A stretch of DNA of 64,000 nucleotides from positions 1,984,001-2,048,000 of the forward strand of contig NZ_CP091792.1 in the NCBI RefSeq assembly GCF_022024115.1, read 5' to 3'. A model generated the notes under the pieces. The model had not been told where the DNA came from and made no database searches. It saw only the letters and a program-made list of their open reading frames with translations. Position numbers and translations under genes: made by a program. Source of the DNA: Prevotella communis. Lineage in GTDB: Bacteria > Bacteroidota > Bacteroidia > Bacteroidales > Bacteroidaceae. Positions 15,176 to 25,314 of this stretch are shown one piece after another. How positions within the stretch are numbered: position 1 is the stretch's first letter; every line of letters starts with the position of its first letter.

Positions 15176-16633
15176 TCAACGCTGGTTCTTCTTTACGCCC
15201 ATGTCGTCGATTGAGATACAGGTAGACTTGCCTTGGTAATATTCATCTATGACGGCCTTGACCTCGTCTGCGACATCCCAGGGGAAGAGGTTCCAGATGC
15301 CAGTGTAGTTGACGCTGATAACTGCGGTGTTGTCATCCGAGCCGTTGGAGCTTCTGATAGATTTCATCCACTGCTGGGCGGCATCTCTCAGTGCCATGCG
15401 GTCGGGAATGTCGGAATTCATCTGTTCTAGCATTTTAGAATACGACGATTGGTCACCGCCTGAGACGGCACAGTAGAAATGAGAGTTCTGCCAGATGTCC
15501 GTACCTACCTTGGAATAACCAGCATTTACTTCGCCATTTATTTGGATGGCTGCCAATGCCAAATTGGCTTTAACCGCACCACCGACCTTAAAACTGTCAG
15601 CAACACACAACGAGTCGTACTCAATGGCCGTGAAGATACTGCCACCGAGGGTAGCACCATCGACAAACACGGGACCGAACTGGGAAATCATCTTGTTAAC
15701 GGCCTTTTTAAAACCTGTAGAATCGCCCTTGTTCTTCATCACGTTGGCCCATGCACTGCGGAACCCTGCGGAAACAACTTTCTTCGACATCTCCGGATTG
15801 CTCACCCATTTTTTGTTCGATTCATCCCAGTCTTCCTCTAAAAAAGATGCAATGTCAGCTGACGAGGCAGATGCAAAGAGGTATTCCAGGTCTTGAGATC
15901 CGGTATAGATGGCCTTATGCTCCACCTGCTTGCCTTTGTTCTTGTAATCCACCTCCAAGCCTAACTTGAACTTAGCAAATTTCACATTAATTGTAGCGTG
16001 TACGCCTAAAGAGTCGAGGTTGTTCTCCAGCGTGTCTTGCAAAATTACATCGGCGGTCATTCCAGGACGGGCCTCCTGAGTGAACAGCGTGGCATAATCA
16101 TTTGAGTCCTTGGCCAGATTGATGACATTCTTGATGTTCAGGACGAAGTTGTTCGACATATCGCCCGTCAGCGGGTTGAGACCCTTGCCAATGCCCTTGC
16201 CATGCCACAGGTCTGGATAGTACTCAGTGGCATCATTGTCAGCCGACTCACCATCCTTCAGTCCGATGTACTGGCGAAGGGTGATGGTCTGCGTCTTGTC
16301 GCCGTTCTTCACGGTAATCAGGGCATTGCGCTCATGTATCTGAAGTGCGGGATTGAAATAATCGACGTTCACGGTCAGCGCGCCGTTACCGTTACCTTTT
16401 TCCTGCTCCACGTCGCTCCAGGGAAGTTCGTCCATCTCGTTGCCAGAGATGGTGGCCGTCCACTCGCCGTTGGCCTTAATGGGAATCTCCACCGAGCCAC
16501 CCAGACGGTTGATGGCTACTTCCGTATCACCGTTGTTTATTACAAGGTTTGACGACAACGAATCATCGTCTGTACATGCACTGAATGACAGTGCCACGAT
16601 GGCCACAGCCATCTGATAGAAAATCTTTTGCAT
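15176..16633 (-). CDS. MACPF-like lipoprotein 3 with BACON-like domain, signature degenerate
   Basis: 485 residues. Lipobox FSAC (Cys20), then TDDD. Residues 28-122 form a BACON-like domain (GGSVEIPIKANGEWTATISG, ALITVKNGDKTQTITLRQY). The following 300 residues fit MACPF topology, and SQFGPVFVDGATLGGSIF (317-334) occupies the place of the FGTH signature, with GTH changed to GPV while the conserved downstream GG remains. It lacks the long C-terminal extension of the other two. First large gene behind the 62-aa membrane gene. Three unequal MACPF subunits in one operon fit a hetero-oligomeric complex or an immunity/partner set; this is inference. Confidence 0.68.
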   Translation of the reverse strand: MQKIFYQMAVAIVALSFSACTDDDSLSSNLVINNGDTEVAINRLGGSVEIPIKANGEWTATISGNEMDELPWSDVEQEKGNGNGALTVNVDYFNPALQIHERNALITVKNGDKTQTITLRQYIGLKDGESADNDATEYYPDLWHGKGIGKGLNPLTGDMSNNFVLNIKNVINLAKDSNDYATLFTQEARPGMTADVILQDTLENNLDSLGVHATINVKFAKFKLGLEVDYKNKGKQVEHKAIYTGSQDLEYLFASASSADIASFLEEDWDESNKKWVSNPEMSKKVVSAGFRSAWANVMKNKGDSTGFKKAVNKMISQFGPVFVDGATLGGSIFTAIEYDSLCVADSFKVGGAVKANLALAAIQINGEVNAGYSKVGTDIWQNSHFYCAVSGGDQSSYSKMLEQMNSDIPDRMALRDAAQQWMKSIRSSNGSDDNTAVISVNYTGIWNLFPWDVADEVKAVIDEYYQGKSTCISIDDMGVKKNQR

Positions 16634-16705
16634 GATTTCTCTTTTGTTAAATGGTTATTGAATAGGGATATTGAAATAAGTTATCATTGAACTGTCCTGA
16701 TCTGG

Positions 16706-16894
16706 TTAAAGTATTCCTGCTTTCCTCAATTTCTGGCGCTGCTCTTCGTTCTGACGGATGAAGCGCTCAATGAAGACGTTCTGGTCGCCGATACGCCAAC
16801 GCTGGTATATGATAATGGCCACAAGCACCAGCACCACCACAATGAAGGAGGCGGCCAGGGCAACTGTGAGAATTAGTGATATATCCATACGCAT
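16706..16894 (-). CDS. 62-aa single-pass membrane protein with helical tail (copy B of the leader gene)
   Basis: MRMDISLILTVALAAS, a membrane helix, then YQRWRIGDQNVFIERFIRQN and a charged helix with heptad character. The N-terminal part matches the 55-aa protein at 6052-6219; the longer tail does not. It is the first gene of the MACPF operon, 72 bp ahead of MACPF gene 3, behind the duplicated promoter. Because both copies retain the coding frame through the membrane helix, selection on the peptide is likely. No family is recognised. Confidence 0.75.
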   Translation of the reverse strand: MRMDISLILTVALAASFIVVVLVLVAIIIYQRWRIGDQNVFIERFIRQNEEQRQKLRKAGIL

Positions 16895-16914
16895 TGTTTG
16901 TTTGATTTCGGTTG

Positions 16915-16922
16915 CAAAATTA
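16915..16922 (-). promoter_or_regulatory. -7 box TAATTTTG of the MACPF operon
   Basis: Minus-strand TAATTTTG, 20 bp before the ATG of the 62-aa gene, same layout as 6240-6247. Confidence 0.7.
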
Positions 16923-16942
16923 GGCTGTCTTCAAAAAACAAT

Positions 16943-16970
16943 AGTCCCACGGAAGGAAAAAAAAGTCTCA
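16943..16970 (-). promoter_or_regulatory. direct repeats TG(A/G)GACT, 21 bp apart (copy B)
   Basis: Minus-strand TGAGACT at 16964-16970 and TGGGACT at 16943-16949, the same spacing and position relative to the promoter as in copy A. Retention of both repeats while flanking bases changed supports a binding site. Confidence 0.5.
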
Positions 16971-16976
16971 AAACGT

Positions 16977-17016
16977 GAAAAAGTAAGCCCGACAGAGCTG
17001 CCAGGCTTACTTTTTC
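16977..17016 (-). terminator. symmetrical terminator after the regulator pair
   Basis: AAAAAGTAAGCC, short loop, GGCTTACTTTTT; nearly palindromic, so it could work in both directions. It ends the regulator operon about 20 bp after its last stop. Confidence 0.8.
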
Positions 17017-17037
17017 CGATAAAATGGGTGATTTTTG

Positions 17038-18732
17038 TTATTTCCTTGCTACCTTGCGATAATCCGAGGGCGACATGCCATAGGCATCGCTGAAGATGCG
17101 GAAGAACGAACTGCGGGAGAAGCCGGAGAGTTCGGCAATGATAGCTACGGCATCTGTTGTAGTGGCCAACAGGTGGGCGGCATGGCGCACACGGTACTCG
17201 TTGAGGAAGGCGGTTATACTCTTGCCATTGGTACAATGACGGATGGCATCGGTGATATAGCGCTCGTTGGTACCAAGGAGCTGAGCCAGGCGGTTGCGGT
17301 CCAGGTCGGCATCGGTAAAGATATGATCCGGAGCTTCCATGAGGTCGCAGATGCGGCAGAAGAGTTGCTGATTGGCTGAAAGGTTTTCCTGGGGTTCCGC
17401 TTTCAGCTGCACGATGGTCTGCTGCTCCTCCTGTTCGCGCTGCTCTATCTCGGTCAGCAGGCGGCGGTTTTTCTCAAGGAGCTCCTTATTATATATACGT
17501 ACGCGCACAAGAAAGTAGCCAATAAGCAGGATGACAAGGATGGCAGCGGCAAGCAGTACACGATGGATGCGGGTCTCACTTTTAGCATCGTTCAGGGCCA
17601 GTTCTTTCTCTTGGCTCTGGTAGATAACAGCCAGTTCGGCCGCATTGTTTTGCTTCTGCCAGACAAGGGCAGAGTCGATGGCAGCGCTGACACTGTCGGC
17701 AAGTAGCAATGCATCGGCGTTGCGACCAGCCTTGCGGTAGGCCGTGTAGCGGGGAGAAAGACGGTCGGCGATGTTGTCGAAGGTCATCTTGGCGCCATCC
17801 GTAGCCAGATAGGTGCTGTCGAGTTGTTCATACCAGTAGGCCGCCTCGTCGTAGCGACCAGCTGCCATCAGATATTCGGCCGCCTCTCTGTAGGCATTGG
17901 GCTCCATCAGTCGGCTACGTGGGATGGCGGCATATGTGGTCTGGGCTTCGGCAGTATGACCGGTTTCTTGTAGGAGCAGCGCACGCTGCAGTGCCACATG
18001 GCCTTTCCATTCCTCAATCAGCAGCGAGTCATCATGCTCTTGCTCAGCGCGTTCGAGCCCATGTGCGCTACGGTCAAGCCATGCCAGTGCGCCTTCGAGG
18101 TCACCTGATGTATGGTAAATAGTGGATATATTCATACAGATCCAGGCCATACCCCACCCTGTCCGGCTCTTATCTTGGGTATCCTCTTGTTTTGCCTCAT
18201 AGGCTTTCTGTGCCGTGAGTTGTGCTTCATGGAACTGGTGCAACTGTAGTTGGATTTCCGCCATGAGCATCAGCAAAGCAGACTCTGTATGTTTGGGGAA
18301 CGCTTTGTTTTCCTTTGCCAATGGCAGTAACTTGGCGATGACGTCCATGGCTCCCTCTGTGTCGCCCCGGCGAAAGCGAAGACATGCCCAGCGATAGCCC
18401 GCGTCGGTATAGGTATGCCAATCCTGCGATGGGTCTGAGGCATAGCCTTGATAAGACTTCCTGTAGAATTGCTCCGCTATCCGCATCTGCCAGCCTTGGT
18501 CGTAGACGAGTCCACGCAGGTGATCGGCCTTGGGCGTACAGACAATCTTCGCTGTCTCCATGCTGTCGATGACGGCCAGGGCGCGGTTCAGGTTCTTGGC
18601 ATCGTAGGCTTCGGAATACCGCTGCCACATAGCTTTTGCCTTCGCGTCGTCCTTCGCATCGCCGCAATGAGAACAAGATGCCAGCATGGCTAGCACGGCA
18701 CATATAAGTGTGAGGGATATCCGATGCTTCAT
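17038..18732 (-). CDS. membrane-anchored TPR-AraC transcriptional regulator 1
   Basis: 564 residues in the order: lipobox-like signal (LASC, Cys20), TPR-rich helices of about 30-360 (WQRYSEAYDAKNLNRALAVID), a membrane helix of about 391-414 (VLLAAAILVILLIGYFLV), a coiled coil (LLEKNRRLLTEIEQREQEEQ), and a C-terminal AraC-type helix-turn-helix (residues 460-564, with LAQLLGTNERYITDAI and GFSRSSFFRIFSDAYGMSP). Known relatives in Bacteroidota span the inner membrane, with TPRs outside and the DNA-binding part inside, so it probably senses an envelope signal. It follows regulator 2 after 53 bp, and its stop is about 140 bp from the start of the MACPF operon leader gene. Confidence 0.88.
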   Translation of the reverse strand: MKHRISLTLICAVLAMLASCSHCGDAKDDAKAKAMWQRYSEAYDAKNLNRALAVIDSMETAKIVCTPKADHLRGLVYDQGWQMRIAEQFYRKSYQGYASDPSQDWHTYTDAGYRWACLRFRRGDTEGAMDVIAKLLPLAKENKAFPKHTESALLMLMAEIQLQLHQFHEAQLTAQKAYEAKQEDTQDKSRTGWGMAWICMNISTIYHTSGDLEGALAWLDRSAHGLERAEQEHDDSLLIEEWKGHVALQRALLLQETGHTAEAQTTYAAIPRSRLMEPNAYREAAEYLMAAGRYDEAAYWYEQLDSTYLATDGAKMTFDNIADRLSPRYTAYRKAGRNADALLLADSVSAAIDSALVWQKQNNAAELAVIYQSQEKELALNDAKSETRIHRVLLAAAILVILLIGYFLVRVRIYNKELLEKNRRLLTEIEQREQEEQQTIVQLKAEPQENLSANQQLFCRICDLMEAPDHIFTDADLDRNRLAQLLGTNERYITDAIRHCTNGKSITAFLNEYRVRHAAHLLATTTDAVAIIAELSGFSRSSFFRIFSDAYGMSPSDYRKVARK

Positions 18733-18785
18733 TTCCAGTTAATGACTAATTCTCTTTTTCCAGACTCCAATATATACGATTATTG

Positions 18786-20501
18786 TTATTTTCGTGCTGC
18801 CTTACGATAATCCGAGGGCGACATACCGTAGGCATCGCTGAAGATGCGGAAGAACGAACTGCGGGAGAAGCCGGAGAGTTCTGCAATCAGCGAAATGGAA
18901 TCTTTCGTGGTTGCCAACAAACGGGTAGCATAGCGCAGACGGTACTCGTTGAGGAAGATGTTCACGCTCTTACCATTGGTACAGGTACTGATGGCATCGG
19001 TCACGTAGTGCTCGTTGGTGCCAAGGAGCTGGGCCAGACGGCTACGGTCCAGGTCGGCATCGGTATAGATGCGGTCCGGCGACTCCATGAGGTCACAGAT
19101 ACGACGGAAGAGCTGCTGCTCGGAAGTGAGGTTTTCCTGGGGCTCGGCCTTCAACTGCTCGATGCTCTGCTGCTGCTCCTGCTCACGCTGTTCTATCTCG
19201 GCCAGCAGGCGGCGGTTTTTCTCAAGGAGTGCCTTGTTATGCTGATGAGAACGCCACAGGAAATAGATGATAAGCAGACAGATGAGGATGGCGGCAACGA
19301 GGATGATGCGGTGGATGATGAGCGACTGGCGGCGACTGGCAATCTCGGTCTCCTTCTGACGGATTTCCTGCTGCTGCTCCACGTCTGTCTTCCATTCCTG
19401 TATGCGGATGGAGTCGGTCAACTGGCGCATGCGGTCTGAAAGGACCTGTGCCTCGTCTTTACGTCCGGCTTTCTGCAGGGTCTCATACTGGTTCATCATG
19501 TAGTGCTTGATGTATTCGGTAGTGATAGCACTACCCTGGGCCAGATAGAGCGAGTCGGTCTGGCGGAACAGGCGGACAGCCTCGTCGTAGCGACCAGTCA
19601 TAGACAGATAGCGGGCATCAGCGCCAATGTCATAGACCTTGCGGTTTTCAGCCTCACGATGCTTCAGATAGAGGGCCTCGGCCTTGTCGTGCTGACCGTT
19701 GGCGGCATAGATCATGGCCTGGGCAATCATTATATTATTGTGGCGGATCTGGCGAACGAGGTCGGGCAATTCACCGCAGCGATCCAGTCGGGCTAGGGCC
19801 GTGTCGCCTTTAGCCACCAGAGACAGGGCCTTTTGGGGCATCCCCTGCTCAAGATAGAACTCTGTAGCCTCTCCAACGGCGATAATCATGGCGTCCATCA
19901 CCCAGTAGTCGTCAGTATGCTTCACACCGTCCATCATGATGTCAATAGCCTCCAGGAAATACTGCTCGGCTTTGTCGGGATGCTCCATACTCAGCTCACA
20001 ACTGCCCTTGAGCGTCAGCGCACGACTTTTCACTCGCAAAGCCACCTCCTCGCTGATGCCGGATTCTCCTCCACCCTGCTTCCGCTCATTGTCCACGTCG
20101 GCAATGATATCATCACACAGGCTGAGGACCTTGGCATACTCGCCATTTCTCTCCAGCCATCCGCCCAGCATGAGAAGGGCTGAATAGTAGGAAACACCTT
20201 CACGCTTCAGTTCTGGTACATTCTTTATCTGTTCACCGTAGAATATAGCCAACCGTGTCTGTCCTATCTGTCCGTAGTGGTTAGTTCTGAGGAGGTTGGC
20301 AGTGGCAGTTGAAAACAACCCCACCCGCTCAGCACTGTCAATCTTTGCAAATGCCTTTTCGGGTGTCGTGAATGCTATTTTCTGTAACTCTTCTTTCAGT
20401 TTCTGCTCCTCCTCGCTGCGGTCAGGTTTCGTGCAGCCCATCATCAGAGCTATAACAGCGGCAAGAACTGTTAAAATTATGGTTGAAAAACTCCTTCTCA
20501 T
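18786..20501 (-). CDS. membrane-anchored TPR-AraC transcriptional regulator 2
   Basis: 571 residues from the ATG at 20501; a start 27 bp upstream adds residues before the signal. Lipobox MMGC followed by TKPDRSEEE. Same build as its neighbour: TPR helices, membrane helix (ILVAAILICLLIIYFLW), long coiled coil, AraC-type HTH. The last 100 residues are almost the same as in regulator 1 (both have GFSRSSFFRIFSDAYGMSP), and the DNA there is also very similar, while the TPR halves are diverged. Two sensors with one DNA specificity is the natural reading. Promoter at 20526-20533. Confidence 0.88.
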   Translation of the reverse strand: MRRSFSTIILTVLAAVIALMMGCTKPDRSEEEQKLKEELQKIAFTTPEKAFAKIDSAERVGLFSTATANLLRTNHYGQIGQTRLAIFYGEQIKNVPELKREGVSYYSALLMLGGWLERNGEYAKVLSLCDDIIADVDNERKQGGGESGISEEVALRVKSRALTLKGSCELSMEHPDKAEQYFLEAIDIMMDGVKHTDDYWVMDAMIIAVGEATEFYLEQGMPQKALSLVAKGDTALARLDRCGELPDLVRQIRHNNIMIAQAMIYAANGQHDKAEALYLKHREAENRKVYDIGADARYLSMTGRYDEAVRLFRQTDSLYLAQGSAITTEYIKHYMMNQYETLQKAGRKDEAQVLSDRMRQLTDSIRIQEWKTDVEQQQEIRQKETEIASRRQSLIIHRIILVAAILICLLIIYFLWRSHQHNKALLEKNRRLLAEIEQREQEQQQSIEQLKAEPQENLTSEQQLFRRICDLMESPDRIYTDADLDRSRLAQLLGTNEHYVTDAISTCTNGKSVNIFLNEYRLRYATRLLATTKDSISLIAELSGFSRSSFFRIFSDAYGMSPSDYRKAARK

Positions 20502-20525
20502 ATAAGTTATTGATAATAATGGTTG

Positions 20526-20533
20526 CAAAGGTA
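20526..20533 (-). promoter_or_regulatory. -7 box TACCTTTG of the regulator operon
   Basis: Minus-strand TACCTTTG, 25 bp before the regulator 2 ATG. Confidence 0.65.
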
Positions 20534-20604
20534 CACTTTTTTACTAAACAAACAAATACTTATGTTATTTTTTTCTACTTTTCTCGTCGTTTTTTCAGAA
20601 TTAC

Positions 20605-21027
20605 AAAAAAAAACGGCTCCCCAAAGCGCCATGCTTAGAGAGCCGTTTTTTATATTCTAGTCTAAGAAATGCCCCCCTCAGACATCAGCCATCAGCCCAC
20701 ATACATTTGGCTGTTAATCAGTTCTTATACGATATTACCACAAATACAGGAGATTTTTGCGATTAGATCAAAACTTAACAAAATAGATCAAAATAGATTT
20801 GTTCCATCCACCCAATCTCTGACCATCGCACAAAAAAAAGAGCACTCTTCTCACGAAGAACGCCCGATTTAAAAATAATCTTGTGAGACACTTCTCACAA
20901 AAATTAGAATTTATAACTAAAATTACTTTAGATCCCCCCTTCTCACGAAGAGAAATAACCTAAAACAGTTTATAAATCATACCAATCTTATTAATAACAT
21001 TCCTAAAACTTTTGAATTAATCAACCT
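20605..21027 (-). ncRNA. candidate non-coding RNA, about 420 nt
   Basis: This 640-bp stretch has no credible protein gene on either strand; only frames of about ten codons or so are seen. It does have a promoter (TACCTTTG on minus at 21033-21040) and ends in a strong intrinsic terminator (20611-20647). Inside, on the minus strand, are a perfect 8-bp inverted repeat (20881-20900, TTGTGAGA-AGTG-TCTCACAA) and two hairpins of the form CUUC-GUGA-GAAG closed by a GNRA-type loop (near 20850 and 20945). No known RNA family is recognised. It could also be a long untranslated leader reading into regulator 2 if termination is partial. Confidence 0.45.
20611..20647 (-). terminator. intrinsic terminator of the candidate ncRNA (bidirectional form)
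   Basis: AAACGGCTC paired with GAGCCGTTT, with an inner AAGC/GCTT stem in the loop and runs of T on both outer sides. Confidence 0.75.
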
Positions 21028-21032
21028 TGCCG

Positions 21033-21040
21033 CAAAGGTA
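21033..21040 (-). promoter_or_regulatory. -7 box TACCTTTG ahead of the candidate ncRNA
   Basis: Perfect consensus on the minus strand with a TTTG 16 bp upstream; no gene start follows within 500 bp. Confidence 0.6.
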
Positions 21041-21114
21041 CTGATTAAAATCTAAACAAACACAATTTTTTTCTTTTTTTTTAATTAATGATATATTTTT
21101 TGGGAGAATAGCAT

Positions 21115-21144
21115 AAAAAAAAGAGTGTAGGGTTTCCTACACTC
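21115..21144 (-). terminator. intrinsic terminator after pepO-like gene
   Basis: Minus strand: GAGTGTAGG, AAAC loop, CCTACACTC and eight T, about 25 bp after the stop codon. Confidence 0.85.
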
Positions 21145-21169
21145 CAATATAAGGATTATCCTAAATAGA

Positions 21170-23209
21170 TTACCACAGGGGCAGACGCTGCTCCTTGGGG
21201 ATATACATCTTGTCACCGGGCTTCACACCGAAGGCCTCGTACCAGGCGTCGATATGAGGCAGGGCGCCATTCACACGCCAGCGACCCAGTGAGTGAGGGT
21301 CACTCTTGGTGCGGTTACGAATTTCTGCCTCTGTGATGTTACCTGCCCACACACCGGCATAAGCCAGGAAGAAACGCTGGTCGGGGGTAAGACCATCGAT
21401 AACGGGAAGTGGATGATTCTTCGTTGCGTTCTTGAAGGCAGCATAGGCCACCTGCAGACCACCATGGTCAGCCAGGTTCTCACCCAGTGTCAGACGACCA
21501 TTGGCATTGAGGTCGGGCAGCACCTTGATAGCAGAGAAGAAATCAGCATACTTGTCGGTGCGGGCCTTGAACTGCTCACCATCAGAAGCAGCCCACCAGT
21601 CGTGCATATTACCATCCTTGTCGAACTGACGTCCCTGGTCGTCGAAGCCGTGGGTCATCTCGTGGCCGATAACCACACCGATAGCACCATAGTTGAAGGC
21701 ATCGTCGGCTGTCATATCAAAGAAGGGCACCTGCAGAATACCAGCAGGGAAACAGATTTCGTTGGTGGTGGGGTTGTAGTAGGCGTTCACGGTCTGAGGA
21801 TCCATGTACCAGTCGTCGATATCCACGGGCTTGCCAGCCATATGGTCAATCTCGTACTCGTTCCAGAACTTACGACAGGCCAACAGGTTCTCGTAGTACG
21901 ACAAAGAGGGGTCGATAGAGAGCTTAGACATATCAATCCACTTGTCGGGATAGCCCACCTTCACGTAGAACGTGTTAAGCTTCAGGAGAGCGTTCACCTT
22001 GGTAGAATCTGACATCCAGTCCTGAGCAGCGATACGCTCGCCAAGGGCAATCTGCAGGTTCTTGATGAGCTTGGTCATACGCTCCTTAGCTGCTGCAGGG
22101 AAATATTTCTCCACATAGATTTTACCAAGGGCCTGACCCATATAGCGCTCCACCTGACTGGTGGCACGACGCCAAGCGGGATGATCCTGCTTACGACCAG
22201 ACATCACCTTACCAAAGAACTCGAAGTTGGCCTCGCGAACGGCATCGTTCAGGCAACCAGTAGAGCTCAGGATAACGCTCCACTCCATCACGTCGCGAAG
22301 GGTAGCGGGCTTCATCGTGGCCAGAATCTTGTTGGCACCCTCCATGAAGGCTGGCTGACCAACAACCATCTCCTGCATGAACTCACTCTTCAGTCCCTGA
22401 GCGTTCATCAACTGCTCCAGCTTGAGGTTGGGATACTTCTGATTAAACTCCTTCAGGGTCATCTTATTATAGTTGGCCTGAGGGTCGCGCAACTCGGTGC
22501 GACTCTTTGAAATCTTAGCCAGTTCAAGTTCCAGCGCGAAGATATTCTTCATCTTCTTAGTAGCCGCAGACTTACTAAAGCCATAAGCCTGGAACATTCT
22601 GACAATATGCTTCTTATACTCGTTACGAATCTTGGCTGTAGCCTCATCATTCTCCAGATAATAATCCTTCATACCGAGGGTCAGTCCGCCCTGATTTACG
22701 CTAAGGATATTCTGAGAAGCGTTCTTCTCGTCGGCACCCAGTCCGGCACGATAGAACTCCATGTTACCATACTTAGCCATCTCCATCTGGATAGCGAAGA
22801 GCTGCTTCATGGTCTTGGCAGACTCGAGTGCCTTGAGCTTGCTCATCACAGGCTGCAGACCCTCCTTCTCACGACGTACAGAGTCCATAGCCAGTTTGTA
22901 GAGGTCAGAGAGTTTCTGTTCGGTAGTACCCTTGGCATAGGTATTGTTGAGCAGTTCGTTGAGGATGTCATTGATACGCTTGTTGTTGTCCTCACCCAAA
23001 CGGTCGAAAGAACCGAAACGTGAGAAGGCAGCAGGCAGCGGATTCTTCTTCATCCACCCACCACAGGCATACTCATAGAAATCGTCTGCAGGACGCACCG
23101 ATGTGTCGAGGTCGCCCAGTTTGATGCCCGACTGCAGTTCAGCCTGTGCCGATGCAGCGAGCGACATTGACGTTAAAGCCATTGTCATAAAAAGTTTTGT
23201 TAGTTTCAT
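21170..23209 (-). CDS. pepO: M13-family zinc metallopeptidase (PepO/neprilysin type)
   Basis: 679 residues, full length for the family. It has a Sec signal (LTSMSLAASAQ), the M13 N-terminal domain (VRPADDFYEYACGGWMKKN) and the catalytic domain with VVIGHEMTHGFDDQGRQFD (HExxH zinc site) and ENLADHGGLQVAY (the ENxAD Glu ligand), ending in the conserved aromatic-rich tail with a terminal Trp. An endopeptidase of small peptides in the periplasm or at the surface. It lies 30 bp after the ABC-F gene on the same strand, with no promoter box between them. Confidence 0.93.
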   Translation of the reverse strand: MKLTKLFMTMALTSMSLAASAQAELQSGIKLGDLDTSVRPADDFYEYACGGWMKKNPLPAAFSRFGSFDRLGEDNNKRINDILNELLNNTYAKGTTEQKLSDLYKLAMDSVRREKEGLQPVMSKLKALESAKTMKQLFAIQMEMAKYGNMEFYRAGLGADEKNASQNILSVNQGGLTLGMKDYYLENDEATAKIRNEYKKHIVRMFQAYGFSKSAATKKMKNIFALELELAKISKSRTELRDPQANYNKMTLKEFNQKYPNLKLEQLMNAQGLKSEFMQEMVVGQPAFMEGANKILATMKPATLRDVMEWSVILSSTGCLNDAVREANFEFFGKVMSGRKQDHPAWRRATSQVERYMGQALGKIYVEKYFPAAAKERMTKLIKNLQIALGERIAAQDWMSDSTKVNALLKLNTFYVKVGYPDKWIDMSKLSIDPSLSYYENLLACRKFWNEYEIDHMAGKPVDIDDWYMDPQTVNAYYNPTTNEICFPAGILQVPFFDMTADDAFNYGAIGVVIGHEMTHGFDDQGRQFDKDGNMHDWWAASDGEQFKARTDKYADFFSAIKVLPDLNANGRLTLGENLADHGGLQVAYAAFKNATKNHPLPVIDGLTPDQRFFLAYAGVWAGNITEAEIRNRTKSDPHSLGRWRVNGALPHIDAWYEAFGVKPGDKMYIPKEQRLPLW

Positions 23210-23239
23210 TGTTTATGTGTATTGAAAAAAAATATTATT

Positions 23240-25210
<1,971 letters not shown>

Positions 25211-25255
25211 TTTCTAATATATTAAAAGAGGTGTATCATTAATAAAATCAGCTTG

Positions 25256-25263
25256 CAAAGGTA
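25256..25263 (-). promoter_or_regulatory. -7 box TACCTTTG of the ABC-F/pepO unit
   Basis: Perfect consensus, 46 bp upstream of the GTG start. Confidence 0.65.
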
Positions 25264-25314
25264 CAACCTTTTCGCGGAATGTCCAACTTTTTTACATGTT
25301 TTAGCATGCTATCG

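Larger units (their letters stand above)
16880..17037. repeat. promoter-leader module, copy B
   Basis: Counterpart of 6200-6345; the two differ at about one base in ten. Confidence 0.85.

Noticed and set aside
11035..16633. Calling the MACPF genes BSAP-type toxins outright
   Set aside because: The signature shows MACPF but sequence alone does not show antibacterial action; two of three signatures deviate.
20881..20900. Inverted repeat as an operator of the M13 gene
   Set aside because: It lies downstream of that gene's stop and terminator, so an RNA hairpin is more sensible.
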